Positions 1 through 12,199 are shown, numbered from the stretch's first letter. The stretch is 64,000 nucleotides of DNA from Parelaphostrongylus tenuis (GCA_019055375.1 JAHQIW010007058.1:123248-187247); one strand, 5' to 3'. Program-made: numbers and translations. Notes: generated from the letters alone by a model not told the origin.

Positions 1-249
1 AGTTCACGATTGATGAAAAGTTGCCTGAACCTTATAGCACTCCAGATTGATTTTTTTTTGTTTGAATGAGGGTAAAATTTTTCGTTCTCCCGTTTGAAAT
101 AAGGTAAGGCCTCTAGCGAAGCACACTATCAAGATCACTGATGCACAGGTGAAACTTATATTATTTCATCACATTTTTCATCGTAATTTTGCAACATATT
201 GTCAAAGAAAACGCTTCACAAAAAGTTGTGAAGAAGAAAAAACATTTAC

Positions 250-2216
250 CTGTGTTATGCTCTCAATACAAGCTTCAATATTTGCCACCACATTAGTGGC
301 ATCCTTTTCACCCGCGAAAAAGTCAATAACGCCTCCGGTCTGGAAGATTATCAACGGTTCTGAAGAATAGAGTTTACTTCTAGAGGAAATTCTTCGATAA
401 ATCTTCTTATTACCCATTGAAGTTGGAAAGTCTTCAAAAATATGCCTGAAAAGTTGATTCTGCGAACAATTTAGGAAGAGATCTCACCTCCACTGATATA
501 AAGATTACTTTGGAGATATTTTTTCCACCTGCCATCGTACACCTGACCAGCCATCGAAGTAAAAATTGTCTCGACCGCTCTTGGCTCCGCTGTATGCGAA
601 GTTAATATACTGGAAAATGATTGCAATCGATAGAAATTTCAACATTCTAACAGTTTGTTGCTCGCGTAGTTACCAGCTGTTCGTTGCATGAAATTATAGT
701 CAAGTTCGTACACCATGAAGCACTTTTAGTGTAATTTGTAATTGGAGAACAACGACCAAGCCGATGACACACATATTGACTTATTCCCTTGCGTTAAGAG
801 TTGCCCAAAATCGGTGTACATCCTTATGTTCACTATAAGTAACGTGGCGTCATAGATAACAACTTTCATGTTGCAAGCTTGAACGAGGATTTTGGAGAAG
901 ATAAAAATAGACTAGAAATACAAAGTATCATAAAGAAATATCAGAAATACCAGATACCATATCGATGCCAGAATTAATTTAAAATTTCCATCAGCAGTTA
1001 TGAAAAACATCATCATCGTGACTCACAATCATCTTCTTAACCCTACAAGCCCAGCTTTTCCATAAAACCAGTTGACGTGAGTGGTGTGCCCTACCTCATA
1101 AGAAAGTGAGACATTCGGTTTTAATCCGAAGTGGCAAAGGAGATTGAAGTACCTAATTACCTTAACATCTAAAATAAAGTGCATGTTATATTCGACATTG
1201 GGAAACGAATATGTGGAAAGCTTGAACTCCCAGAATGGTTCTATCGTATCAATCATTTTACACACTCTTTTAAAATGTTTTTTATAAGCGCATTGTATCA
1301 AAACAATCAAGATCTGTTATGATTATGTATCCAATAACGTTGTGTGATATGCAAAAATCTGAACCTCAGGTAAAAATTGAACACGCGTCTCACCCTAATG
1401 TGGATTAACCACTACACTACAGGAGCTCATGTTCTGTTATCACTCTTTACAATACAAGGTGTCGTAGGTGTCGGTAATCAACCGTGAACGCGTTTGATTT
1501 GGTAAGCACATGTTACACATAAGGTATTAAAACCAGTTGAGCCAACAACTTTTTGTCACGTTTATACTCATATGAACTGCAAGGTTTTCTTGATTTAACG
1601 CTCCTTAACAGTGGTATGATGTTACAACATGTACAATAATGTAATTACTACTGTTATCCATAGCATTGGCTGCTTTTTATGCCCTTATTGAAGATCATAT
1701 TGAATGTTCATTGCGAGGTTTAAAAAACAGTCTGACGAGGGGGCGAGGCCTCCAAAACAATTGTATGGCTCTGGCGTACCAACCTCGCTAAGGCTTTGAA
1801 CAAACTCAAAGATCACTATTGTTTTGATAATGCCTCAATAGCAATGGACATGTACATACTGTACAACCTGAGTACTCTTGTCGTACGATTGCAGTAGTGC
1901 CTATTGGGTCTTCGCTGTATAATCATGTAAAAATTGCATTTTTAACAATGTATGGCCATGAGAGCATAGGAAGAATTGTGTTATGAACCAATGAAGGCTA
2001 GTAAAAAACTGCACGGTATGCTGAAACGAATGCAAGGTTTCAAGAGTCGCTTCCAAATCCTACCAAATCACACTGCAACATTTGTTCCACATACTCCGGC
2101 CACACTTTTCCGTTCGAGTTTCGCATGAAGCCATGTGATTCGCCAACGGCTTCTACCCCGTCATCAGAGAGGCTGTCGCCGAACACGATCATCGAATGAC
2201 AGCGAAACTCTCGTGG
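250..2216 (-). CDS. GDSL/SGNH-type esterase, partial, with a frameshift
   Basis: Three minus-strand exons are supported: 2064-2216, 488-609 and 250-359, with donors GTAGGA, GTGAGA and GTAAAT and acceptors TTTGTAG, TTTCCAG and CTTCAG. Exon 1 (51 codons, phase 0 both ends) carries IVFGDSLSDDG, the SGNH block I with its nucleophile serine, followed by RNSNGKVWPEYV. Exon 2 continues YINFAYSGAKSGRDNFYF and GWSGVRWQVEK, typical of nematode GDSL proteins. Exon 3 holds QTGGVIDFF at the block III position, where GxND is usual, so the block III Asn looks replaced. Exon 2 has six T at 529-534 (plus strand) where five would keep frame: 122 nt instead of 121, giving a stop soon after. This is a real frameshift or a homopolymer sequencing error. 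Upstream exons (signal peptide) were not found; the catalytic His end lies beyond the left edge. The family call is firm; substrate unknown. Confidence 0.65.
674..2063. other. Long intron of the GDSL gene (part), no gene seen
   Basis: AT-rich intron sequence between the block I exon and exon 2 (intron 610-2063). A minus-strand tRNA-like stretch at about 1380-1480 has an A-box-like segment. A short minus-strand stretch at 674-716 can be read as ATG plus 14 codons with a GTAACT donor; this came from reading exon 2 in the wrong frame and I do not accept it as an exon. Confidence 0.4.
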
Positions 2217-3419
2217 CTACAAAAAGATACGTGTACTCAGTGAAAAATCATATGCAACAACTTTTCATAAGTAAATTTAACAGTGTGAAGCAGCTATTGA
2301 ATATTCCAAAAGCTTGTATATACAGTTGAACTGATGAGCAGGTTTTAGTCATATAAGCTGATTGTAAGCATTATGGAAGACAATGCAAGTTCTGTTATGA
2401 TGGGTAGTATGGCAGGCAATTTGCTAAAAATGACCTATCGATATTTTTTGGAATCAGTTTAAATTGAAATCTATGTCAGTAATAATCATGAAAGCTAATC
2501 TAAAGATGCTCTCACTTTTTGCTCATCAAGTTTAGAAGTCAGATGAAGTAATATACAGAGCGGAACGTCAAGGTATTCAATCAAATTACATAGATTACCC
2601 GTGAAGCTGGAGACCACTAAGTATCTGGTGAACGTTCAAATTCCGAGCTAGTCAAATGCTCAAAAGAATTCGAAAACTTTCGTTGGTATGATTAACACTA
2701 TACTTCTGAATGTCAGGCAAGCTACAACGAAGATTCGAAGACTCTCATAGATTAAGGATGAGTGTGAGCCAGCCAGATGAAACAAGTGTTGGAATCCGTA
2801 CAATAAAAAAGCGGCCCAGGTAAACATAAGGCATGGCAAGTTATTTATCAACTTAGAAAGTGAATCGATTCCTGTGCGCAAGAAATAAAAGCAGCTTAGC
2901 AAAAACTTGTACAGAGAAGAAGATTTAACTCTAGTCAGAAGCTTCTATTTCGTACATCAATCTCTCTAAATTGCTAAAATTGGTGGTATTAGAAATCGAG
3001 TGATCGATGTACAGAAGCATTGCGCTGGATATGAGATTCTTATGAAATTTAAATGTCTAAAGCACTATTAAAAACTTTGTGGTGTTCGAAAGCTGTTCCG
3101 CCTATATGACAGAACATTTTGAGGCCACCTTTGTCACGGTAAAAATATCGGCTTATGAGCAAGCAAATTTCGTGTTCTAGGGGCTCAAGGGCAGCGATGC
3201 CTCTATGCCTGGAAGCTCTCAATAGTAAATATGTCGGTGATATTTCAATTTCAAATTTTAGGAGGTTCCGCTATAATGTTGTCAGATCGGGTGCAGAGTT
3301 ACGTGACGTACAGAATCAATGGCGTGGTTCAACGTCAATCCCCAGAAGTTGCTGCCATGAGTAAAGCGTAGGCTTCTTTTCATTTAACAGCTTCTAGCGG
3401 TGGTATGATGTTATAAGTA
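2217..3419. other. No gene seen
   Basis: AT-rich sequence that should contain the missing 5' exons of the minus-strand GDSL gene, but I see no convincing signal-peptide exon. Short ORFs here lack splice signals or recognisable motifs. Confidence 0.3.
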
Positions 3420-3555
3420 TAAATAAATATAGAGTAATGCGCAAAACTTTGCGTCAGACGGGATTTGATCCCACATATCACCCTATCCTAGGGCGCGTGC
3501 TCTAGGGCGCGTTGCACTACGGGCGTCTGTTTTGTCACCACTCATTCTACACTAC
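3420..3555. repeat. tRNA-like foldback repeat, copy 1
   Basis: Short imperfect palindrome containing, on the minus strand, a B-box-like T-arm (GGGATTTGATCCC palindrome near 3459) and flanked by sequence ending CACCACTCATTCTAC, similar to the flanks of the palindromes at 16.6, 18.5 and 53.5 kb. It resembles a tRNA-derived foldback element rather than a functional tRNA: the anticodon arm does not fold cleanly. Confidence 0.4.
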
Positions 3556-4205
3556 AATGCACCTATCTGTCAGCAATTATCTGTCAAAGATTTGACCCGA
3601 ATAGTCGATATCGACATTGATTTCAGCCATGTTGTCGGATGTTGGTATTGGATGATAAAAAAAAGATTTCCTTCTATTAAACCGCTTTTAGCGGTTAAGA
3701 GCTTTGTTTCTGCCATTTAGATGATCCAGATTATACGGTAGTGCACACATGACCACTGTATCCGTGATTCGCATCATACGCTGTTCAACTTCACAACATC
3801 ATAACAGTGATCGAGCCAGCGATATGCATTACATTATAGAGACGCACTGCATTGTAACAGACATCACCCTGATAGTAAACAAATGACGTTTATCAATAAT
3901 GTTTATTTTGGTTGATCTACACTAGAAGTCTTCAGATTACTTTTTTGTCCTCTCGTTCAAAAACTTCAATCCAAAGGTCATAGATCAACACTCCCACATT
4001 TACAACAATGAAAAATTTGCCAAAACGTTTCACGATCGTAGTGATGAGTAAAAAAGAGCAGCATTAGGAAATATAGCTTTAGTAAGCTTTGAACTCCGAA
4101 AACATGATTCGCTATTTTTGCTTTCACTGATACTTTCGTAGCTCGAAAATTAGTGGAAAGGACATGCAAGAATAATCAAAACAGCATTTGTAGTAATCCA
4201 GTGTT

Positions 4206-4475
4206 AAGGGCTCATGTGGTGCAGTGGTTAAAGAAGCTTCGTGACACATGTGTAGTCAATGGTTCGATCTTGCACCCATCGCTTACCATGCTTCCTTCTC
4301 TCAGCGTTTGCGAAATCATTACCAGAATTGTTTGGGAGGATAGTAGCGCTGATTTGGTACATCTGTAACGCACCGTGAGTTCTTGCAAAAGCAGATCTCC
4401 ATCCAATTACACCTAGAGATGGGTAATAAAGTCGAACTCATGGCACCCTTCCAAGGATTGTCAAACGCCAAGGGC
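4206..4475 (+). mobile_element. tRNA-derived SINE, copy 1 (degenerate)
   Basis: Starts with a Pol III A-box-like segment (TGGTGCAGTGGTTA) and has a B box (GGTTCGATCTT) about 35 nt later, followed by the same body as the better copies at 4907 and 14801 (TTGTTTGGGAGGAT and the AACGCCAAGGGCTTT end). Many substitutions make this an old copy. Confidence 0.7.
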
Positions 4476-4906
4476 TTTTTCAGGAAACTTCAGTTCCATT
4501 ACTTTATATTGTTTGTGCAACTGTTTCCTAGGAAGCAAATATTTCCGGTGAAACGTTAGAAAAATGGAAATCGTCCAAAAAACGAGTAAAGGCTATGTTC
4601 AAAACTTACTTTGTGGAAGATTCTCGCTTGTACAGAGCACATTAGAAGAATTACACGTAACATTATAGTCTAGGTGAGAATAATGTGATTAATAGTCTCG
4701 ATACAGCCATTGGTCAGCGCTTAGCCAACCAGCTAATCAAACGCAGGTTATGTAAATAGAGATATTAGCCGAAAATCGTCGACGGTCGAAATAACAGAAT
4801 ATTCGCGCCACTGTTCAACATCCGTTGAAAATCGTGCAAGTACGATCGGGTCAGTTTGAACATCGCACACGAATTATTCAAATTTGGTGATCATGATAAT
4901 CGAAAA

Positions 4907-5211
4907 GAGCGCATGTGGCGCAGTGGTTAGGGTGCCCTGCGTCGCACACGTGGTCAATGGTTCGATCTCGCGCTCATGGCCCACCAAGCCATCCATCCTT
5001 CCGGGGTCGGTAAATTGGTACCAGGCAGGTCTCAGACTTGTCTGGGAGGATGAGCAGCACTGACTCGGTTCAGCGGGAGGCCACCGCGAGTCATTGTAAA
5101 GGCCAGATATGCATTCAGTCACCTCAAACGAAGTTAGAAATTGAAGTCGAATGCATGGCGCATCCCGAAGGGATTGATCAACGCCGAGAGCTTTATCCTT
5201 TATCCTTTTAT
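4907..5211 (+). mobile_element. tRNA-derived SINE, copy 2
   Basis: A box TGGCGCAGTGGTTAG and B box GGTTCGATCTC lie in the first 70 nt, a tRNA-derived internal Pol III promoter, followed by a family-specific body and a CTTTATCC-rich tail. A weak target duplication is suggested by CGAAAA just before and GACCGAAAAA just after the element. It is the same family as copies at 4206, 14801 and 33338. The LINE that mobilises it cannot be told from its tail. Confidence 0.85.
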
Positions 5212-5239
5212 AGTGACCGAAAAATACCATTGTAAGGAA

Positions 5240-6574
5240 GATAAATTTCATTACGAGAAGAGAGAAACTGATTGAAGGCGAAAGCGGAACTGTTTTTTTC
5301 CAAAAAAAAATCTTGTTACTTGGTAGTTATTTATCAAAAAATGACTCTATTTATAAAAACTTCCACTAGTCCACAAGCTTTAGTAGCTTCATGTTACTGA
5401 GAGTTAAAGACTTTATAACGTTATAGTCGCACTTTTCCAATGAAGACTTACATTTCAGATAGGGTTCAGGTAGCGTTTGAGCTTACTTTGCGCGAAACCT
5501 GTGGTAGAATTACTTCATTCCCTGCTCAGTAAATGATGATTAACAACTTGATTACCAGGAACAGCATGATATATGGTTACTTTTAGAAACAATTACAAGC
5601 GATCTTATTCCACCATGTGATCGAATGATTTTGATAGTCAAAGCACACGGACGTGGCTCATTATCCTGGTAATGAAGCATTTTCTGAAAAAATTCTTTCC
5701 ATCCTTCTCAAACTATAGCAGCAGCTCTTGATTTATTTCGCTAACAACATGTAACTACCAAGAAATGAATTCATCTTGGATGGCCGATTTTCGCCCAGTG
5801 CGCAAAAAAGCATCGATTTCTTTTCACAGCAACGGCGCGTGAGTGGCGCTTCGAATACAAGAACGGATTTAGATGTGATTACGCTGATTCAATCGTGCCC
5901 ACTGGGTAAAACAAATACTTCATCACATTTTTTTACTGGACCGCTCTGCGGTGACAATAGCATGAAAAAAGCACTGACTTATTTAAGATCCATTACCGTA
6001 AATTCCACTCCAAACTAATCATAAAATATTGGATGCTTAGCAATTTTCAAATGTCACCGTTGCTCTGAAGTGGCTATTTATTTATTTATTTTTATAGCCT
6101 GATAAGGATATAACATGCTTTGAGCTGCCAGGTCTGGTGCTATACGGGTACCCGTTTCGTCCTATTGAACTCATCAGTAGCACACTCCCTTGGTTTGTCC
6201 GACAATAAAGAGTTTTGAAGCGCCACTCCTTTAATGGTAGCAAAGTTGTGTGCAACGTTGGGAACGTAATTGTAAAGTAAGTCTCAATTTATTGATAATC
6301 ACGTGCATCTCTTCCACAGTCGCATCAAAACACCGACCACATGTTTTCTGTGATGGTGTGGTGATGATACACAATATTTCAATTGCATTTTGAATCATCT
6401 AAACCTAATTTCATTGATAAACTTATTTATAACTAATCCATAAGATCGACTGTTTTTGTAACCGCGTGATAAACATTTCAGTAAACATAAACAACACAAC
6501 ATATAAACACAAACACGCCTCCCTCCATGCCTTCAAAAGGAAAAAATTCATCACCCAAAAAAGGGTGATCGATG
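5240..6574. other. No gene seen
   Basis: AT-rich, no recognisable coding motif. An 80-codon open frame at 5776-6018 has no family motif and no splice signals; I treat it as chance. Confidence 0.3.
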
Positions 6575-7960
6575 AGATCTGCTTGTCAAGCATACTTTAC
6601 AAGCTTTTCACGAAGATCATCCTTCTAAGCATATCAAAAACACTGGATGCACAACCAGTTGAGCAAGCAAGATTTTGACAGGGATTCTGCTGCGTGGACC
6701 ATATCCAAACCGTGTCAAAGGTCATAGAAGTCTGTCGTGAGTACTGACTGCCTTTAATCCTTACTTCCATCGATGATGAAAAAGCATTTGATAGCGTTGA
6801 AACAAACGCAGTACTGCCACCACTTGCCGATCAAGGAGTGGATCCGTCCTACATACGAACATATCAGACTGTTATCGGAACTATACCACGGAAATAGAGC
6901 TCTTTCATCAAACTCTTACCACACCCACTGGAAAATGGTTCTACAAGGCGATGCAATATCGCCAAAGCTGTTCACCGCCGCACTACAGCGGATATTGAAG
7001 TCACTTGATTGGGACGAGAAGGGCATACGCCTCGATGGAAAATTTCTGTTGAGCCTTCGTTTTGCGGATGACATTGTCTTATCGTCAAAAAGCACTACTA
7101 AAACTGAGTAAGGAACTTAACGAAGCGGGAAAGAAGATCGGACTACGCATAAATCGCATGAAGACTCAGTTCATGACAACCAGTGATGCAATGATGAAAA
7201 TATCAGGCTGGATGGATCTTTGATTACGGAGACGTTCTCGTACGTGTACCTTGGTCGTTCACTGAATATGGAGAACAACATGAGGGAGGAACTTGAAAGA
7301 AGAAGGAAAGCAGCTGGCCGCATTCGGGCCTGTCAAGGAGCCACCGGCCAAATAACGAACCCCAATTCACGCACTAACCTTTTCGATTCAACAGCCCTCA
7401 CGGAACTCTGTTATGCAGCGGAGACGTGGGCTGATACTCCGATCACGTCAAGAATATTGCGAAGCAACTCACACAGCGCTTGAACGACGACTTTTATGTC
7501 TTCTGAAAATCAGTCGGATATCACAACAACTAGCCGGCTTGCGAAGCTCAAATTCAGGAATCTATCCCGTCTTCGTGATCCAGAAGTTTTAACATCGATA
7601 GCGAAGCACAGACGTGGCGGTCATATAGTAAGAAGATCAGACGACAGATGGACGAAACGAACTATAGTGTGGACTTCGCGAGAATTTGCTCCTCTCCGAG
7701 GATGACGACCTACACGTTGGGCGGATGTATTTGTGAGAAGAATAATCGCCTGTATCCATATCTGTATTCGCATCAGCTGTATTCGTACCAGTCGATATTC
7801 TAGCGGTCGCGGTAAGAAACTAGTGCCAGTGGCTATGCTTGAATGGACCCACCGCCGTGGGCGACAATCGCGAGAAGACGAGACGAATGGAAGATGTGCT
7901 GGAGCTGCACAATTCGTGAAGACGGACCGTCCAAATACCCAAGTATCCAAGTAAGTAAGC
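6575..7960 (+). mobile_element. RTE-clade LINE fragment, RT to 3' end
   Basis: Broken reading frames spell the second half of an RTE-type retrotransposon protein: a fingers motif with YKLFTKIIL near 6600, DEKAFDSVET near 6780, LQGDAISPKLFTAALQ near 6950, the catalytic box LRFADDIVL near 7055, then SYVYLGRSLNMENNM near 7240 and a C-terminal stretch ending near 7900. The 5' half (endonuclease) is absent, as expected for 5' truncation. Frameshifts and stops (for example after 6678 and 7111) show it is dead. The 3' end is a short run of AAGTATCCAAGTAAGTAAG, which meets the mariner fragment. Confidence 0.85.
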
Positions 7961-7961
7961 T

Positions 7962-8400
7962 GGTGAAGATGATTTAGCACAGTTATATAAGAAGCATCAA
8001 GCTCGGTTGCCAATTCGCGAGCACTTGACGACGCTTTATCTTATAAAGCAGCAATCAAACTTTCGTTGTATAACTTTGTTCGACGACCAGAACGAGGGTT
8101 GTTTTTGAGGTCAAGATCTCCGGCAATAAAACGTTGGGACCAACGTTCAGCAAAAGATTTGCTTGTTGCGCCTTCCCTTTCAATTTCGTTGATTTCATCG
8201 GCTGCAGTTCGCTGTGGAAGACCCTCTCTCCAATGTTGACGCAATGAAACACGAACTTCGACTGAATCCTTGGGGAAGGCGTGGCTTGGAACAAAGTGGA
8301 AATAAAGACGAATAATATCTGAGCTCTCAATGGGAAAATCCCATACATTATACAAAAACCTGTAATATTCCCATGATATCCATGGGACTTGTTTCATGCT
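7962..8400 (-). mobile_element. mariner transposase N-terminal fragment
   Basis: Minus-strand translation gives VSLRQHWREGLPQRTAADEI, then FIAGDLDLKNNPRSGRRTKL and SLIAAL, followed in the same frame by a TAA at 8041-8043 and then RELATELDASYITVLNHLHQ. This is the paired helix-turn-helix DNA-binding domain of a mariner-family transposase. It is cut off at about 7962, exactly at the 3' end of the RTE fragment, so the catalytic DDD/E domain is missing. Frameshifts also occur near the N terminus. Confidence 0.8.
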
Positions 8401-8434
8401 CATTAAAGTGCCCCAGGAACTTTCTTTTCAACCG

Positions 8435-9290
8435 TGGGTACTACTGACTTAAGAAGAGAGGTTCAACAAGGCGATACGATTTAGCCAAAATTAATAATTG
8501 CCGCCTTCAGAAACGTTCTGCAAACAACTGGATGAGACAATATGGGAGTGAAAATTGATGGTCAACAATTAAACCATCTTCGCTTCGCTGACGATATCGT
8601 CCCTATAACACCAAATAGCCAGGCGAAATGAATGTTGGACGATTATGACAACACCTGTGGAAACATTGGCCTCTAACTAAATCTAACGAAATCGATGTCT
8701 ATGAGGAACGAATGGGTTTTGAATGCCCAATTCACGCTCAACGAAACGAACATCTCAAAATGCTCCATTTACGTCTATGCAGGTCGTGAAGTCAACATGA
8801 TGCTCAACCTAGCTTCAGAGTTGAGTAGGAGCTAACAAGCTGCTTGAAGAACGTTTGAAAACATCGAGTATGTAGTGAAGAGGACAAAGAACATCTGATT
8901 ACTTGCCCACCTTCTCTGCTTGACGAGTATCCCTGTCCTAACGTATGCACGTTATTGAAGGCGCAGTTGAAAGTTCGATAGTAGAGGTATTTCGTATCTC
9001 ACAGTTCAGAGAAAGGATCCAAAGTTCCGACCTACGTCAACGATGGAAGATCAAACAAGCTAGGCTATCGAAAATAAAGTGGGTCGGACACGCAGCACGC
9101 TTCAATGACATCCGATGGACGAGAACCGTTACCGACTGGATTCTTTGGGATGCCACGCACTCGACCGAGAACAAAGACCCGATGGTCCCGATTTTTTCAT
9201 GAGAAGCTCAGAAAAAAGGAATGATGTTCAGCGAATTCTTAGAGCTGGGAGTACCCATTAGGCTATACTTCTCAGTTCTCTTTCTTTAAA
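8435..9290 (+). mobile_element. RTE-clade LINE fragment
   Basis: Across frames: QQGDTI near 8465, LNHLRFADDIVPITP near 8570 with intact FADD, then STYVYAGREVNMM-like text near 8760 and, near 9000-9200, SDLRQRWKIKQARLSKIKWVGHAARFND and the C-terminal region. Multiple frameshifts and stops; 5' truncated. It is closer in sequence to the copy at 29590 than to the one at 6575. Confidence 0.85.
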
Positions 9291-9440
9291 GCGGCACGGG
9301 ATGAAGGCGCGTTAGTAATCCTTCAAAAGCTTGAATCTCTGGCTAGCATGGTAAGTGGCCGTTTTTTTCGGAAACATCCTTTTATAACGCACCCAAACTC
9401 GAAATAAAATTATGTCTTACATCGGCCGAGCAACTGACCT
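9291..9440 (+). repeat. Dispersed repeat ending AAATAAAATTATGT
   Basis: The stretch around 9320-9420 (TGAATCTCTGGCTAGCATGG, then CGAAATAAAATTATG) recurs in degenerate form near 28310-28430 and 32880-32970. No coding content seen. Confidence 0.35.
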
Positions 9441-9741
9441 ATTTTTTCGCTGGAAGCACAATAGGTGCATGGACGTGCAGAGAAAACGCAGAGGAAATCT
9501 TTTGGTGTCGAATCAGACATTTAATCTGGAATTTTTTCAAAGAGGCGAAAATTTCTAATTGAAGAACGAAAGTCGCACTTCCGTGCCACCTGCCAACTGC
9601 CAGTGGATCGATGATCACCACAACCTCCCCAGCCCCCACCACGCAACCTGTGAATTGGCTAAAGAACACGTTCCCACGCATGTGATCACTGCTGCATTGC
9701 AGAGAAAAGGTTTTTCCATATAATAGGCAAATCGCTAGCAT
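9439..9741 (-). CDS. Uncharacterised 100-codon ORF
   Basis: An uninterrupted minus-strand frame including GEVVVIIDPLAVGRWHGSA, more GC-rich than its surroundings. I do not recognise a family. There are no clear splice sites and no neighbour that explains it. It may be a leftover of a repeat protein or chance. Confidence 0.2.
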   Translation of the reverse strand: MLAICLLYGKTFSLQCSSDHMRGNVFFSQFTGCVVGAGEVVVIIDPLAVGRWHGSATFVLQLEIFASLKKFQIKCLIRHQKISSAFSLHVHAPIVLPAKK

Positions 9742-10439
9742 CTCTAAATCTTACGTTTTCGAATGATCACTATTATTCTAAAGAAAGAGCACTGTTGCGA
9801 GGAATATGTCTTTGTAAAACGCAAAGGGTTCCCTTCCGCCGAATGTTAGTAAAAGACCTTTTCAAATAACAGCCATATACCGCTCTAGGCAGAGATTTGA
9901 ACTTTTGATAGATTATTAACACTGTTATGAAAAATTCTTGACCAGCGAAAGGAATCGGCTTTTCATTCCGTGCCGTTTAACGGAATAGTACCTACTGTTC
10001 TAATATAGGGTAGATATTTGAAATCTCCTTTTCTAGGCAGAATGCTCCAACAGTGTAATAGTAACTGTTCAGTAGCTTAAATATGGGGTAATTCAAAGCT
10101 TCATTTGTTCTTTTTAAAAAAGTTATTTTACCACTGGAGCAATGAAAATAAGTGTTTTGCAAGCGTTGAGCGTTAACGCGTGTATTTTTCGCAAGATACA
10201 GCTTGTCTCATAGATTTCTATTAACCGTTCGATATGACAAATCTCAAGTCCACAAATATGGTTACATTTCATGAACTGCTTCTTACAGAGTTATAAAATA
10301 ATCGGTGGAGCAGTTTCAGTGATCACGACATTATGACCGCTTTCAAAAAAAGTCGTCTTACTGCACTTCAGTAGGGAAAATAGAAATGGCCATCAAATCC
10401 TCGTGCACTGCATATCTACTACAGTGTGAGTGGCTACTT
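9742..10439. other. No gene; degenerate repeat shared with 28.9 kb
   Basis: AT-rich non-coding sequence. The segment near 9927-9995 (TGAAAAATTCTTGACCAGCG) resembles 28910-28975, so part of it is a dispersed repeat. Confidence 0.3.
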
Positions 10440-10810
10440 GTCTAGGCCGAATGTTATTTCTTCTTTCAAAGACGAAATATCATGTCGGATTTTGGAAACA
10501 GCACCACAGAAGCGATAGATCCATCCTCATTCATTTAATATGAAGGGTAAGAGGGAGTGACAATTGAAGAGGTCTGAGTAATATTAGTGGATGAATTGGT
10601 GAAGCCTCGGTAGGCCTTTTTAAATGCTCGTTCCAGCTTCTTCTATGACTGCCGCATTTCTCTCTATTAGACCATCTTTTACAGCTTTTCCGCAGTGTTT
10701 TACAAATTTGGACGTAGGTTGGTGGCTGCACGCAGCTCGTGCGATTTACCGTTGACGTATTAGCTCGAGTATTCATGGGCAAACATCTCGTGGTAAATTT
10801 CGGACTCACG
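10440..10810 (-). mobile_element. Possible RTE-type LINE linker fragment
   Basis: Minus-strand frames give a basic, helical stretch (LIERNAAVIEEA, KAYRGFTNSS) followed by an NEDGSIA-like segment, which resembles the region between endonuclease and RT in RTE-type elements. The longest open frame covers 10531-10809. Related NEDGS/KEDGS text occurs near 13.55 and 63.33 kb. The assignment is weaker than for the RT-bearing copies. Confidence 0.45.
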
Positions 10811-10974
10811 GCTGTTACGGCTTCAACATAGCTTGCTTAAAGATGTTGAATGAGCATGTCCTATTTTTCATCGATGTTATTAATTGACGGCACTTCCAAG
10901 AGCCAACTACTGACTTGAATAAGTCCCAAATTTCGACAGTTTTAGGATTTTGGCGTTTTAACTTGACTATTTTC

Positions 10975-11215
10975 TCTCAATATCTCCTAATTAATATTTG
11001 AGCCAACATGTCATGTGGTGTGTGAAATGAGCTGACTTATAGAGCCCCATACTTGTGTTTCGACCTTGACGCTCTCATAAGTCTGACGATGCCCTTCGTC
11101 TTCTTAAGAGTATTCGACGACGAACATTTTACACTGTATGTCAAGCGAAATTACCACTGAATAGACAGTAGTGAACACTCGATTGCTCCTGGCTGGTATC
11201 TGCAGGGTACTTCTC
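10975..11215 (-). mobile_element. Hammerhead-bearing repeat unit a (minus)
   Basis: Begins with the family end ATTTGAGCCAACATGTCATG at about 10999 and runs through the hammerhead block at 11041-11092 to the CACTCGATTGCTC end near 11180. Single unit without an inverted partner. Confidence 0.7.
11041..11092 (-). ncRNA. Hammerhead ribozyme, degenerate
   Basis: On the minus strand CTTATGA stands where CTGANGA is required (one core change), then a helix II, CGAAAC and a helix III ending GTA. The core mutation should kill cleavage. Confidence 0.5.
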
Positions 11216-11259
11216 TCTGGGCAAGAGTCATTTCGATCCCTTTAAAAAAAACGTATTTA

Positions 11260-12190
11260 TTGGTCTTTTTGATTGTTCAAATAATTCTTCGATAGCACAA
11301 GTAAAATAATTTGAAAGGTACATCTCATCTTGAACAGGCCTTCTTATTGCGCTAAAGAACAAGAATAGAATTCTGTTTCTCATTGAAAGATTTCTCGCTG
11401 ATCAAAGCTCTTTCTTCGAAGTTTTACTTGCCAATCGATAGAAATAAATATGCTCAAATAATTTTTCGATAGCACAAATCAAATAATTTGGAAGGTACAT
11501 CTTATCTTCAATTTAATTTAATTTTTTTTTGAATTTAAGAATTCTTACGATCTATTTGGTTTTCATAATAGACCTGGAATTAAGGCATAACAGCCAAAAG
11601 AAGATTGGGTTCCACAAAAATGGATCACTCAACTACCCTCTTTTCACTTCGATTAATTGGTAAAAGCGTGTTTTTTGATCGCTTCTAATGTTCAAATAGT
11701 TATTCGATAGCTTAAATGAAGGGAATTTTGATGGTGATTTTATTTTTAGGGGCCTTGTTATTGCGCTGAAAGCGCAAGATTAAAAGTTCCTTATTAGAAG
11801 AGTTCTCACTGAGCAGAGCTTCTTTCTCATAGTTTTGAAAACGAAACAATAAATCAAATCTCAGAATTTCAATAATGCCATTGGTTTCTTGAGAGACCTC
11901 ATAGTGCTTCATAAGAACCAAAAAAAAAAAACCAAACCCAATCCTCCTTTGGCTGTCACATTGAGATGCAAAGTCGATATTCAAAGCCAACTAAATTATT
12001 GGAATTTTCAAGAACCGAGTCTATTGATTGATTACTATAACTCTAACGGAAAAGCTTTGGTCAGTGAGAAACTTTTGAATGAGAAAGAACAATTCATTCT
12101 GCTCTTTCAACGCATTAAAGGGGCCTTTTTTAACTTGAAATATACCGTTCTAATTCTTTTGACTTGTGCTATCGAATGATTGCTCACTCA
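11260..12190. repeat. Foldback repeat cluster (TCGATAGCACAAGT units)
   Basis: About 200-nt units occur in minus orientation at 11270-11475 and 11690-11870 and in plus orientation at 11990-12185, each carrying a version of TGTGCTATCGAATGATT and CTTTCAACGCATTA. A further plus copy is at 61740-61905. The opposed copies could fold back on each other. No coding capacity seen. Confidence 0.6.
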
Positions 12191-12199
12191 TTAATAGCA

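Noticed and set aside
674..716. Start exon (ATG plus 14 codons) for the left-edge gene
   Set aside because: It fits in phase only if exon 2 is read in a frame that lacks the GDSL motifs. The frame containing SGAKSGRDNFYF is clearly the real one and uses a different acceptor at 609/610.
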